DNA of 64,000 bases from Marivibrio halodurans (GTDB taxonomy: Bacteria > Pseudomonadota > Alphaproteobacteria > UBA8366 > Aestuariispiraceae): NCBI RefSeq assembly GCF_017963645.1, contig NZ_JAGMWN010000005.1, positions 1 to 64,000 on the forward strand, read 5' to 3'. Below the pieces are notes generated by a model. The model did no database searches. It saw only the letters and a list, made by a program, of their open reading frames with translations, and was not told the origin of the DNA. This document shows, one piece after another, positions 46,726-54,983 of the stretch (position 1 is the first letter of the stretch; every line of letters begins with the position of its first letter). Both the position numbers and the translations under genes were made by a program.

Positions 46726-47445
46726 ATGACGTCATCGACATCCGCATCCCCCTCCCCCGCCACCACCCGGTTTCCCGTGCTGCTGTTCGATCTCGACGGC
46801 ACGCTGATCGACAGCGCGCCGGATCTCGCCGCCGCCCTCAATCGCGTGCTGGCGGTCGCGGGCCGCCAGATGCTGCCCTTCGCCCGGGTCCGGAGCATGG
46901 TCGGCAACGGCGCGGCGAAGCTGGTGGAGCGGGGATTCGAGGCCACCGGCGGTCCGCCCGACGACCTGGGGGCGGAGACCGAGCGCTTCCTCGCGATCTA
47001 TGGCCGGGCGCTCGCCTGCCATACACGGGTCTATGACGGGGTTGTGGATACGCTCGACCGTCTGGCGGAGGCAGGTCATGCGCTGGCGATCGCGACCAAC
47101 AAGCCGCTGGCACCGACCCTGGCGGTGCTGGACGCGCTCGACCTCGCGCGGTTCTTTCCGGCGGACCATGTGGTCGGCGGCGACAGCTTCGCGGAGAAGA
47201 AGCCCGCGCCGGACCCGCTGCTCGGGCTGCTGGGCCGGATCGGAGCCGCGCCAGAGGCGTCGGTCATGATCGGCGACAGCCACAATGACGTGGAGGCCGC
47301 GCGCGCCGCCGGCATCGCCGCCGTCGCGGTCGGATACGGCTATTGCCGGGGGCGGCCCGAGGACCTGGGCGCCGACGCGCTGATCCAGGATTTCGCGGGG
47401 CTTCCCATGGCGCTCGACGGCTTGGCGCGCCGGTCCCGACCATAG
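46726..47445 (+). CDS. gph: phosphoglycolate phosphatase
   Basis: 239-residue HAD hydrolase removing phosphoglycolate. Motif I is LLFDLDGTLIDSAPDLAAAL (nucleophile in DLDGT), motif II ALAIATNKP, motif III Lys in FAEKKPAPDPLL, motif IV MIGDSHNDVEAARAAG. The cap domain is inserted between motifs I and II as in Gph. The ATG at 46726 (MTSSTSASPSPATTR) was chosen; the frame is open upstream. Other HAD phosphatases share these motifs, so specificity rests on overall likeness and the glmU/glmS neighbourhood, which is frequent in this lineage. Confidence 0.88.
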   Translation: MTSSTSASPSPATTRFPVLLFDLDGTLIDSAPDLAAALNRVLAVAGRQMLPFARVRSMVGNGAAKLVERGFEATGGPPDDLGAETERFLAIYGRALACHTRVYDGVVDTLDRLAEAGHALAIATNKPLAPTLAVLDALDLARFFPADHVVGGDSFAEKKPAPDPLLGLLGRIGAAPEASVMIGDSHNDVEAARAAGIAAVAVGYGYCRGRPEDLGADALIQDFAGLPMALDGLARRSRP

Positions 47446-47468
47446 CCGCGTGCGTCGGACAACCGGCG

Positions 47469-48461
47469 CTACTCCTCCGCCATGATGTCCCGACCGGGGT
47501 CGAGAGCTATCCGTTCAGCCCCCGCATAGGCACCGACCAAATGAATGACGAGCCGTCCGAAGGCCGTCTCCACCTCCGCGCGCACGGGCACGGGCGGCGC
47601 GTCCGCGATCGGACGACCGACCCAGACGGTACGGTCCCGCGCCGTCTCGGAATATTTCGACTGCTCCGCGCGGAAGCCGCCGATGCGTTCGATCTCCAAT
47701 CGGCAGGCGCGCGCCTCGCCGGCATAGATAGTGTAGTCGTTCCGAGCGAATTGCGTCGTGCCCCCATCGCTCACCCTGACGTCATAGCGCCGCCTTCCGT
47801 CGAACAGACGCAGCGTCGCCTCGCATGTCCCGCCGGAAGCCAGCATCTCCGACAACGCGACGATCGCGCTCATCGGATCGACCGTGCCGTCGGTCGCGCC
47901 CACCGGGATGGGGGTGAAGTCGTCATCCTCGTCGGGACGGGACGCCCGGCGGCTTTCGAAATCACCATCCGCGTCATATTCGAGGATTGCCCAGCGCGGA
48001 TCTCCCTGCCATTCGCCACGATTGCGGTGCTGGGCCGGTTTCGGGATCAAGGGAGGGCGATGCGCCGCCTGGCCGTCGCTTTCGGCCGTGCGCCTGGCAA
48101 GCGTTCCCCGGCTTTCCGCCCGGCCGCGCCATTCGGAGAACCAGTCGAGCAGGCCGCGCGCCCGCGCCTCCCCGCTGAGGTGATAGCGGTCCGCCCGTCG
48201 CTCCAGCGCCGCGCGGGCGGAACCGATATGCATGCCGCCGAAATAGGCCTCGTATTCCAGACGCAACCCGCGATCCAAAGGCACCTCGATCGGCGCGCCC
48301 GGCAGTGTCTTGGGGAGGGCGGCATCGGTGTCCACCGCGGTATCGGCGCGCGCCCCCACCGGACCGGCCAGCATGAGGGAGAACACCGCGAACGCCAGCA
48401 GCCCGCTCCTACCGGACCCCGCTCCGCGCCCATGCCGCGCGATATCTGGAATGGTCTCCAT
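47469..48461 (-). CDS. DUF3108 domain protein, exported
   Basis: 330 residues. A signal peptide SGLLAFAVFSLMLAGPVGAR follows a basic N-region. The mature domain has GLRLEYEAYFGGMHIGSARA, LDWFSEWRGRAESRG and WVGRPIADAPPVPVRAEVET near the end, matching DUF3108, a periplasmic or outer-membrane-associated beta-rich family of unknown role. The ATG at 48461 fits the signal peptide; upstream sequence is noise. It converges with gph, 23 bases apart, and diverges from the CigR-like gene. Confidence 0.82.
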   Translation of the reverse strand: METIPDIARHGRGAGSGRSGLLAFAVFSLMLAGPVGARADTAVDTDAALPKTLPGAPIEVPLDRGLRLEYEAYFGGMHIGSARAALERRADRYHLSGEARARGLLDWFSEWRGRAESRGTLARRTAESDGQAAHRPPLIPKPAQHRNRGEWQGDPRWAILEYDADGDFESRRASRPDEDDDFTPIPVGATDGTVDPMSAIVALSEMLASGGTCEATLRLFDGRRRYDVRVSDGGTTQFARNDYTIYAGEARACRLEIERIGGFRAEQSKYSETARDRTVWVGRPIADAPPVPVRAEVETAFGRLVIHLVGAYAGAERIALDPGRDIMAEE

Positions 48462-48601
48462 GATGTCCGATATAGGCACGCCCCCGCGCGGAGCCAGGGC
48501 TTCCTCGCGAAAATCTTGCCTCGGACCGGTCGGGACACCATTTCCCTGGTTGGGAGGGCAATCTCGTCGAGAACCGGGAAACACCGGAAGGGAGACGCCC
48601 T

Positions 48602-49105
48602 ATGTCATATCCCCATGTCTTCAGTCCGCGCCCGACCACCCGCCGCGTTTCCACGGCATTCGCGGGTCTGGCCGTGGCGCTCGTCCTCGGCCTGACCCAA
48701 ATTCCGGTAGCGCAGGCCAAGAACGACAAGGCGAAAGGGGTCGGTCATTCCGCCTCCCAAGGCCAGGGCGGCAACTCCACCGGCGACCGCCTGGAGGACG
48801 AGGTGATCGACGAAGTCCTCGACGGCATATTCGGCGAGGATGAACGCACGATCATCGAACGCTATGCCCAGAGCCACGGGTTGAAGGGGAAAAGTCTGCC
48901 GCCCGGCATCGCCAAGAACGTGGCCCGCGGCAAGCCGCTGCCACCGGGTATCGCGAAACGCACACTGCCGGCGGATCTTTCCTCCCGCCTGCCGCGACTG
49001 CGGGCGGGGCTGGAACGGATCATCGTCGGCGACGACGTCACGATCATCGAGGAAGGAACCCGTGTCGTCGTCGACATCCTGAAGGACGTGCTGCGACGCG
49101 GATAA
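48602..49105 (+). CDS. CigR-like exported protein
   Basis: 167 residues. A signal peptide STAFAGLAVALVLGLTQIPV ends near AQA. The middle has the repeat-like GLKGKSLPPGIAKNVARGK and KPLPPGIAKRTLP, a signature of the CigR/RcnB-like periplasmic family, and the end LERIIVGDDVTIIEEGTRVV is a short beta domain. CigR was first named as an anti-virulence factor; the general role is unknown. A tRNA-Val gene follows. Confidence 0.78.
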   Translation: MSYPHVFSPRPTTRRVSTAFAGLAVALVLGLTQIPVAQAKNDKAKGVGHSASQGQGGNSTGDRLEDEVIDEVLDGIFGEDERTIIERYAQSHGLKGKSLPPGIAKNVARGKPLPPGIAKRTLPADLSSRLPRLRAGLERIIVGDDVTIIEEGTRVVVDILKDVLRRG

Positions 49106-49215
49106 GCCCCTTCGACGCATCCCGACACGCGCCCCGTGCTTGACAACGCCCCCCGCGCCCGCGTAAAGGACGCGGCGTCGCGGGCGGGGCAATGCCCTAC
49201 CACTCATCGCGAAAC

Positions 49216-49290
49216 GGGCGCGTAGCTCAGCGGGAGAGCACTGCCTTCACACGGCAGGGGTCACTGGTTCAATCCCAGTCGCGCCCACCA
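49216..49290 (+). tRNA. tRNA-Val (anticodon CAC)
   Basis: 75 bases with encoded CCA. The acceptor stem GGGCGCG pairs with CGCGCCC, the D arm TAGCTCAGCGGGAGAGCA and T arm ACTGGTTCAATCCCAGT are standard, and the anticodon stem CTGCC/GGCAG encloses TTCACAC, giving CAC. Confidence 0.97.
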
Positions 49291-49293
49291 CCG

Positions 49294-49320
49294 AAACCCC
49301 TTGGTATCCAAGGGGTTTTG
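49294..49320 (+). terminator. terminator of tRNA-Val
   Basis: AAACCCCTTGG and CCAAGGGGTTTT pair over a TAT loop, then a T-rich end. It starts four bases after the tRNA. Confidence 0.85.
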
Positions 49321-49356
49321 TTGTTTTGGAAATGCCTTGGACGCGGATGCGGCCGG

Positions 49357-50376
49357 TCAGGCCAGCAGCGAGACCAGCGCGCTCTGAATGCGTTGACGGC
49401 CGGCTTCGATCTCGTCGTCGCGAGTCATGCTCTGCAGCGTGTTCTCGACGACCGTGATGGTGCCGTCGGCCAAGGCGTCGAAATGAAAGCCCTTGCCCGC
49501 GTTATAAAGGGCGAGCGCCTCCTCCTGCCAGGGGGCCGTGGTCTCCGGCCCATCCTCGTCCGCGGCCAGGAATTCCGGAGTCACCGTGTCGATCGTATTG
49601 CGCTGGACGGTGACATTGCCCGCCTCATCCAAATCGAGAAAATAGTCGTCGCCGCTGCTGGCATTGCCGATCGCGCTAAAATGCCAAGCCTGGGTCGCGA
49701 TCGAGTCGCCGCGCAGGATCGACCGCAACTCGTCGCGCGCGCGCATCAGCTTGAGCCGATCCTCGCCATTCTCGACATCGCTGAAATTATGCTCGAGCTG
49801 GTCGATCACGACCTTGTTGCCCTCCCCGTCGAGGGCGAGCTTCACCGGCCGGCCGGCTTCCGCCAGGGACTGGAAACGCCGCTCCCAATATTCCTCCGGC
49901 GGGGAATAGTTCTTCATCTCCTCGATCCGCAGGATACCGAAAGCAAGCTCGGCGCGCATATTGGCCTTGGTATCCTCGAAATCTGACTGCTTCACCAAGT
50001 CCTGCATCTGCGTTATGGCCTCGCGGATCGCGGCCTGCTGACGCGCCGTCTTGCCCTGGAGGTCGCTCTCGCTCTGGGCGGCCGCCTTGATCTGTCCCTT
50101 CTCGTCGATTTCCAACGTGAAAGGCTGTCCGGTCGACTGCAGGAAGCCGCCGATGGTCTCCCACTCCTGCTCGGGCTGGATCACGCCTTGGGCGATGCCC
50201 CGCAGGCGCGTTAGCGCGGACTGGAAAATTCGTTGGCGATTGGCATCGGCCCCCAGTTGATCGAGGGTGCGGCGAATATCGACGGCGCCACCTGTCTTGA
50301 TCTTGAAGGATCCAGGCTTCTGCTGCGCGGCGGAGAGAATCTGGCTCGCGCCCGAGGCACCAATCTCCGAAGCCAT
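49357..50376 (-). CDS. repeat protein of unknown family
   Basis: 339 residues from the ATG at 50376, which has GGGAG eight bases ahead. No family recognised. It appears to be built of four or five copies of one unit: a helix with the pattern R-x-I-x-x-A-x-x-x-L, a Trp (72, 164, 231 and 283), then a beta segment of form G-x-P/H-F-x-L-x-x-D-x-x-G-x-I-x-V, seen in TGQPFTLEIDEKGQIKAAAQ, AGRPVKLALDGEGNKVVIDQ, SGDDYFLDLDEAGNVTVQRN and AGKGFHFDALADGTITVVEN. No signal or membrane segment. It precedes nothing on its strand but tRNA-Val and follows the DUF2336 gene. Confidence 0.65.
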   Translation of the reverse strand: MASEIGASGASQILSAAQQKPGSFKIKTGGAVDIRRTLDQLGADANRQRIFQSALTRLRGIAQGVIQPEQEWETIGGFLQSTGQPFTLEIDEKGQIKAAAQSESDLQGKTARQQAAIREAITQMQDLVKQSDFEDTKANMRAELAFGILRIEEMKNYSPPEEYWERRFQSLAEAGRPVKLALDGEGNKVVIDQLEHNFSDVENGEDRLKLMRARDELRSILRGDSIATQAWHFSAIGNASSGDDYFLDLDEAGNVTVQRNTIDTVTPEFLAADEDGPETTAPWQEEALALYNAGKGFHFDALADGTITVVENTLQSMTRDDEIEAGRQRIQSALVSLLA

Positions 50377-50613
50377 TTCTACGACTCCCTGGTTCGCACG
50401 ATCAAGGATATCGTCGTCACGGTTTGTGGGATCGGGGGCGTCGTCCCCCGCCACGGAAACCGCGCGCGATCAACTCATGGCGCCATAGTCCACGAAATCA
50501 CGCCATTCATGCCCTTCTGGCACGCAAAACCTATACCATTCGCACTTCCCCGCCGCAAGTTGGATGCACCCCCCTTCCATGCCTCCCCCGAACGGGGAGG
50601 AGGGAGGGAGCAT

Positions 50614-51753
50614 TCAGGCCGTATGACGGGTATCGGAGAGCTGATTGAACTTGGCGAGGAGGTAATCGACATTATCGATTCCGAACTCGTCCACGATCGC
50701 CTCATTCTCGGTCAATACATGTTCGAGGAGCCGACGCATCCGCGTATCCGGGTCCTCGTCCGTGCGCTCCAATTCGGCGTTATGGGCCTGCCGGATGGCG
50801 GTCTCGAAGGCCGGGTAGAGCGGTTTCGGCAGGCGGGCCTTGTCGTAGAGGGATCTTAGGCCCAGCGCGCCCTCGTCATGGATCAGCACCCGCGCGTTCT
50901 CGAGCGGAACCCGGGCGAGACGCGCCATCGCGGCCTCGAAGAAGCCGAGATCGCCGAGGCACACGCTGCGCAGCACCAGCGAGGGCGTCAGACGGCCATT
51001 AGCCGCCAGTTGCTCGACCAGCGCCGCCGCATCCCCGCTATTCTCCGCGGCGAGTTGGACCGTCGCGCGTTCGCGGCTGTGCATGACGAGATCGGTCGCG
51101 GTCTCCTCCGGCAGCGCGTGATGCGTGACCAGATGGGTACGCAGAGCCTCCGACACGAGGCTCACCAATTTCTCCGCGATCGTGACCGGCAGATGCTCCC
51201 GATTCACCAGGGGGGCTTGCACCCGCTCGCTATGGCCGAAATCGGAGACCACCTTCTCCAACGTCGTTTCCGAAAGGTCGGCCCCCTTGTTGCCGACCAG
51301 GCTGACCACGGCGTCCTCGTTACCGATATCGACGATCGCGGAAGCCACCGCGTCCGAAACCGTTTCCCGTTCCGCGATCGCGATCTGACGGGCCGGCGTG
51401 GCCGCGCCCAATATCTCGACCAACTCCTCATCCGACAGCGCCGAGGATTCACGGAGCATCGGCAGCGCCACTCCATCCTCCCGGTCGCGCGCCAGTGCCC
51501 CGGCGATTTCTCCCGACAAATCGGGCGCGGTTTTCAGATTCTGGGCGAGGGCGGCGCGAACCCGTTCCTCCGCGTCCTTCACCAGCACGCGAAAGATATC
51601 CTCCGCGATGACGCGTTCCTCGGCGGTCATTCCCCCGGTGCCGAATGCACCGGAAACCTTCTCGGCCGCGGCGATGCGGCCTTCCCCCGAAGGGTCGGTC
51701 ATCAGCCGTTCGACATCGGCGGCGGAAAGCGTGTACTTGGCCATGCTGTTCAT
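50614..51753 (-). CDS. DUF2336 domain protein
   Basis: 379 residues, all-helical HEAT-like repeats. Segments such as AERETVSDAVASAIVDIGNE, VSLVGNKGADLSETTLEKVV and AALVEQLAANGRLTPSLVLR repeat a pattern seen in DUF2336 proteins of alphaproteobacteria, some of which regulate stress or cell-cycle functions. The last 40 residues are a polar helix, TENEAIVDEFGIDNVDYLLA. ATGs at 51753 and 51744 are both possible. It lies upstream of the repeat protein on the same strand, 237 bases away. Confidence 0.82.
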   Translation of the reverse strand: MNSMAKYTLSAADVERLMTDPSGEGRIAAAEKVSGAFGTGGMTAEERVIAEDIFRVLVKDAEERVRAALAQNLKTAPDLSGEIAGALARDREDGVALPMLRESSALSDEELVEILGAATPARQIAIAERETVSDAVASAIVDIGNEDAVVSLVGNKGADLSETTLEKVVSDFGHSERVQAPLVNREHLPVTIAEKLVSLVSEALRTHLVTHHALPEETATDLVMHSRERATVQLAAENSGDAAALVEQLAANGRLTPSLVLRSVCLGDLGFFEAAMARLARVPLENARVLIHDEGALGLRSLYDKARLPKPLYPAFETAIRQAHNAELERTDEDPDTRMRRLLEHVLTENEAIVDEFGIDNVDYLLAKFNQLSDTRHTA

Positions 51754-51990
51754 CCGGTTTCACGCCGGGACGGAAGGGCCGGGCCGTCGATCCGGCGACG
51801 CGATCGCCGGGAACCCGGACAGGGACGGCCCTCCGACCCCGGCCGCGACACCCATCCCACTTAGTTCACAAGATAGGACCAAAGCACCGGCCTGACCAGT
51901 ATGCACGATCACGCGGCCTCGATACGATATCCCCCTCGCCCGGTTTCACCCCGTGTTCGCGGCGGAAATGGGGGCGACGGCCAAACGCCT

Positions 51991-52935
51991 TCAGCCACCG
52001 ATCAGCGCGCGCATATGCTGGGTCGTGCAGCGGGTGAGCGCGCCCAGGTCGTAGCCCCCCTCCAGCAAGGAGACGACCTTGCCGCCGCATGCCGCCTCGG
52101 CGATCGCGACGAGTTGCTCCGTCGCCCAGAAATAATCCTCGTCCGTCAGATCGCAATCGGCGAGCGGATCGTCGTGATGCGCGTCGAACCCGGCGGATAT
52201 GATCAGAAGTTCGGGTTGGAATGCCGCCACCTTCGGCAGCAAGCGGCTCTCCATGATCTCCCGAAACTCCACGGAGGTCGCGCCGGGCGGCATGGCCGCG
52301 TTCACGATATTCTCCGCTATGCCGCCGATGCCGGGGCGGCCGGTGCCGGGATAGAGCGGCCATTGATGGGTCGACGCATAGAGAATCGCCGCCTCGTTCT
52401 CGACGCACGCCTCCGTCCCGTTGCCGTGATGAACATCGAAATCGACGATCGCCACCCGGTGCGCCCCATGGGCATGATGCGCGTGCATGGCGGCGATCGC
52501 GGCGTTGGAATAGATGCAGAAGCCCATGGAATGGGCCGGTTCCGCATGATGGCCGGGCGGACGGGTCGCGCAGAAGGCACGCGGTATCTCGCCCCCCATC
52601 ACCGCGTCGACGGCGGCCACGGCCGCGCCGGCCGAACGCAGCGCCGCCTCCCGCGATCCGGGCCCGACCGCCGTGTCGGCATCGAGCCGCACGCGGGCGT
52701 CCTCCGCCTCCGCCTGATCGAACACCGCATCGATCCGGTCAAGATATGGCTCTGGATGAACGCGGGCGAGGACCTCACGCGGCGCGCGCGGGGCCTCCCG
52801 GCGGGGCAGATGCTTGAATTCATCGGCATCCAGGGCCCGCAGCACGGCCTTCAGGCGCGCCGGGCTTTCCGGATGGCCGGGGCCCATGTCGTGGCCGGCG
52901 CAGGCGGGATGGGAGAGAATAAGGCAATCGGTCAT
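51991..52935 (-). CDS. histone deacetylase family protein (acetylpolyamine/acetoin-type)
   Basis: 314-residue arginase/deacetylase-fold zinc hydrolase. Landmarks: RPPGHHAEPAHSMGFCIYSN with the His-His pair, VAIVDFDVHHGNGTEACVEN with zinc ligands Asp and His, and ISAGFDAHHDDPLADCDLTD with the second Asp. A conserved catalytic Tyr may lie in VSLLEGGYDLGAL. Bacterial members deacetylate acetylpolyamines or other small amides; the substrate is unknown. It diverges from xseB, an arrangement that is common in alphaproteobacteria. Confidence 0.92.
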   Translation of the reverse strand: MTDCLILSHPACAGHDMGPGHPESPARLKAVLRALDADEFKHLPRREAPRAPREVLARVHPEPYLDRIDAVFDQAEAEDARVRLDADTAVGPGSREAALRSAGAAVAAVDAVMGGEIPRAFCATRPPGHHAEPAHSMGFCIYSNAAIAAMHAHHAHGAHRVAIVDFDVHHGNGTEACVENEAAILYASTHQWPLYPGTGRPGIGGIAENIVNAAMPPGATSVEFREIMESRLLPKVAAFQPELLIISAGFDAHHDDPLADCDLTDEDYFWATEQLVAIAEAACGGKVVSLLEGGYDLGALTRCTTQHMRALIGG

Positions 52936-53081
52936 GATATCCGTAAGCTAGACAGGCACCGCCCCCCGGACAAGGGCCCTGACGCCACTCGCTGACGCGT
53001 TGAAGGCGGCATCGGCGCCGTCTATGCTCGCGCCTCCATCGCGAGGCCGTTCACGCCAGATAGAGAGGGAGCCCGAGCGCC

Positions 53082-53378
53082 ATGGCCAGAGCCAAAGCCA
53101 ACACCGCGCGCACAGACCCGGACGAATCGGGAGCGGAGCCCCTGCCCGAGGATATCCGGGCCATGAGCTTCGAGCAGGCGATGCAGGAACTGGAAGCGAT
53201 CGTGCGCGAGTTGGAGCAGGGCGAGGCCAGCCTCGACGCCGCGATCGAGCATTACAGCCGGGGCGCCCAGTTAAAGCGCCATTGCGAGACGAAGCTGAAG
53301 GAAGCGAAGGCGCGGGTCGAGAAGATCACGGTCGGATCGGACGGCACGGTCTCCGCCGATCCGGCGGATCTCGACTGA
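53082..53378 (+). CDS. xseB: exodeoxyribonuclease VII small subunit
   Basis: 98 residues. Core MSFEQAMQELEAIVRELEQG followed by SLDAAIEHYSRGAQLKRHCE, the coiled-coil pair that binds XseA. N-terminal 28 residues are a polar leader. First gene of the rightward block xseB-ispA, with ispA starting 19 bases after its stop. xseA is not in the window. Confidence 0.95.
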   Translation: MARAKANTARTDPDESGAEPLPEDIRAMSFEQAMQELEAIVRELEQGEASLDAAIEHYSRGAQLKRHCETKLKEAKARVEKITVGSDGTVSADPADLD

Positions 53379-53397
53379 AACGGAGCGGCAAGCGGTC

Positions 53398-54300
53398 ATG
53401 AACGATCTGAAAACCGCGCTCAAGGAGAGCGCGAAGGCGGTCGAAGGCGAACTGGAGCGGCTGCTGGAATTGGAAAAGGCGCCGGAGAAGCGCTTGATAG
53501 AGGCGATGCGCCATGCGGTTCTGGGCGGCGGCAAGCGGATCCGCCCCTTCCTCGTGATGCAATCGGCGAAGCTGTTCGGGGTGGCGGAGCAATCGCGGCT
53601 GCGCGCGGGCGCGGCGCTCGAGCTGGTGCATTGTTATTCGCTGGTGCATGACGATCTGCCGGCGATGGATGATGACGATTTGCGGCGCGGCCGACCGACC
53701 GTGCACAAGGCCTTCGACGAGGCGACGGCGATCCTGGCGGGCGACGCGCTGCTGACCCTCGCCTTCGAGGTAATCGTCCACCCGGCGACCCACTCCAACC
53801 CCATGGTGCGGGCGGAACTGACCCAGATGCTGGCCAAGGCCGCGGGCGCCCACGGCATGGTGGGCGGACAGATGATCGACCTCGCCGCCGCCGAGGCGGC
53901 GACCGGCGGCAAGCCGCTCGACATCGGTGGAATCACGCGCCTTCAGCGCTTGAAGACCGGGGCGCTGATCGATTTCGGCTGCGCGGCGGGCGCGGCGCTC
54001 GGCCGGGCGCCGGAACATGCGCGCGGCGCGCTCAAGGGCTACACGCACGATCTCGGCCTCGCCTTCCAGATCGCCGACGACCTGCTCGACGTCGCGGGGG
54101 ACGAGGCCAAGGCGGGCAAGAAGCTCTTCAAGGACGCGGATGCCGGAAAGGCCACCTTCGTCTCGGTCCTTGGGGAGGATCGGGCGCGCGACCAGGCCAA
54201 CCGGCTGGCCGACCAAGCGGTGGAACATCTATCGATCTTCGGCAAGGAAGCGGACCTGCTGCGCCAACTCGCCCGCTTCGTTGTGGAGCGGGAGAGCTGA
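53398..54300 (+). CDS. ispA: polyprenyl (farnesyl) diphosphate synthase
   Basis: 300 residues, the length of short-chain FPP synthases. First aspartate-rich motif DDLPAMDDDDLRRGRPT, second DDLLDVAGDEAKAGKK; GGGKRIRPFLVMQSAKL binds diphosphate. It condenses IPP and DMAPP to farnesyl diphosphate. It lies with xseB upstream and dxs downstream, so early and central isoprenoid steps are grouped. Geranylgeranyl product length cannot be ruled out from sequence alone. Confidence 0.93.
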   Translation: MNDLKTALKESAKAVEGELERLLELEKAPEKRLIEAMRHAVLGGGKRIRPFLVMQSAKLFGVAEQSRLRAGAALELVHCYSLVHDDLPAMDDDDLRRGRPTVHKAFDEATAILAGDALLTLAFEVIVHPATHSNPMVRAELTQMLAKAAGAHGMVGGQMIDLAAAEAATGGKPLDIGGITRLQRLKTGALIDFGCAAGAALGRAPEHARGALKGYTHDLGLAFQIADDLLDVAGDEAKAGKKLFKDADAGKATFVSVLGEDRARDQANRLADQAVEHLSIFGKEADLLRQLARFVVERES

Positions 54301-54323
54301 CGGACCGGCCCCATATCGCCGAG

Positions 54324-54809
54324 ATGGGCGCCGACGATCCGGCCCTGCCCCACATCGCGCGGCGGATCAACGAGACCTGGGCGGATTCTCATACCTATAG
54401 CCTCGCGGAAACGACCGCCTGGCTCCGCGATACCGCCGGCGCGGCCAGCGAGGCCGTCTTCCTCGCCCGCGCGGGGGAGGACCCCGTCGGCTGCGCCCTT
54501 CTGGTGGCGAACGACCTGCCCTGGCCCGCGGCGGAAGGACCCTGGCTGTCGAGCCTGCTGGTGGAGCCCGGATGGCGCCGAACCGGGATCGCCGGGCGGT
54601 TGATCGAGGCCGTCGCCGCACGCGCCGCGATGTTGGGCCATGCGAACCTCTATCTCTACTGCGTGCCCGGGGCGCTCGCGCGTTACTATGCGACACGGGG
54701 CTTCGCGCCGGTCGAGCCGGTCACGATCGACGGCCGGCCCTATCAGGTCATGAAGCACCCCCTCGCCCACCGTCGCCCCTCGCCGACGAACGGCGTGTTC
54801 CGGCAATGA
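54324..54809 (+). CDS. GNAT family N-acetyltransferase
   Basis: 161 residues. GNAT core: [20 protein letters not shown], then [20 protein letters not shown] with the R-x-x-G-x-A acetyl-CoA loop, and [20 protein letters not shown]. The ATG at 54324 lies 24 bases after ispA; an in-frame CTG at 54297 overlapping the ispA end is a possible alternative. Its place between ispA and dxs interrupts an otherwise standard isoprenoid order. Substrate unknown. Confidence 0.85.
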   Translation: MGADDPALPHIARRINETWADSHTYSLAETTAWLRDTAGAASEAVFLARAGEDPVGCALLVANDLPWPAAEGPWLSSLLVEPGWRRTGIAGRLIEAVAARAAMLGHANLYLYCVPGALARYYATRGFAPVEPVTIDGRPYQVMKHPLAHRRPSPTNGVFRQ

Positions 54810-54983
54810 CGAATGCGCGGGTGGCGAGGGAACGCCGCCCGGTAGCCAGGCTTCGGGCTGGAAATACCCGCCGCGACACGTTACATCGACCCTTCCAGCC
54901 CTGCGGCGCACGGCCTGCGGAGAATGGCCCGCGGAAGATACCCCCGCGAGAGACAGGGCGGCTGGGCGACGAGGAGCGATCTC

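Noticed and set aside
54810-54983. Possible TPP riboswitch upstream of dxs
   Set aside because: The CTGAGA and ACCTGATC-type conserved blocks are missing.
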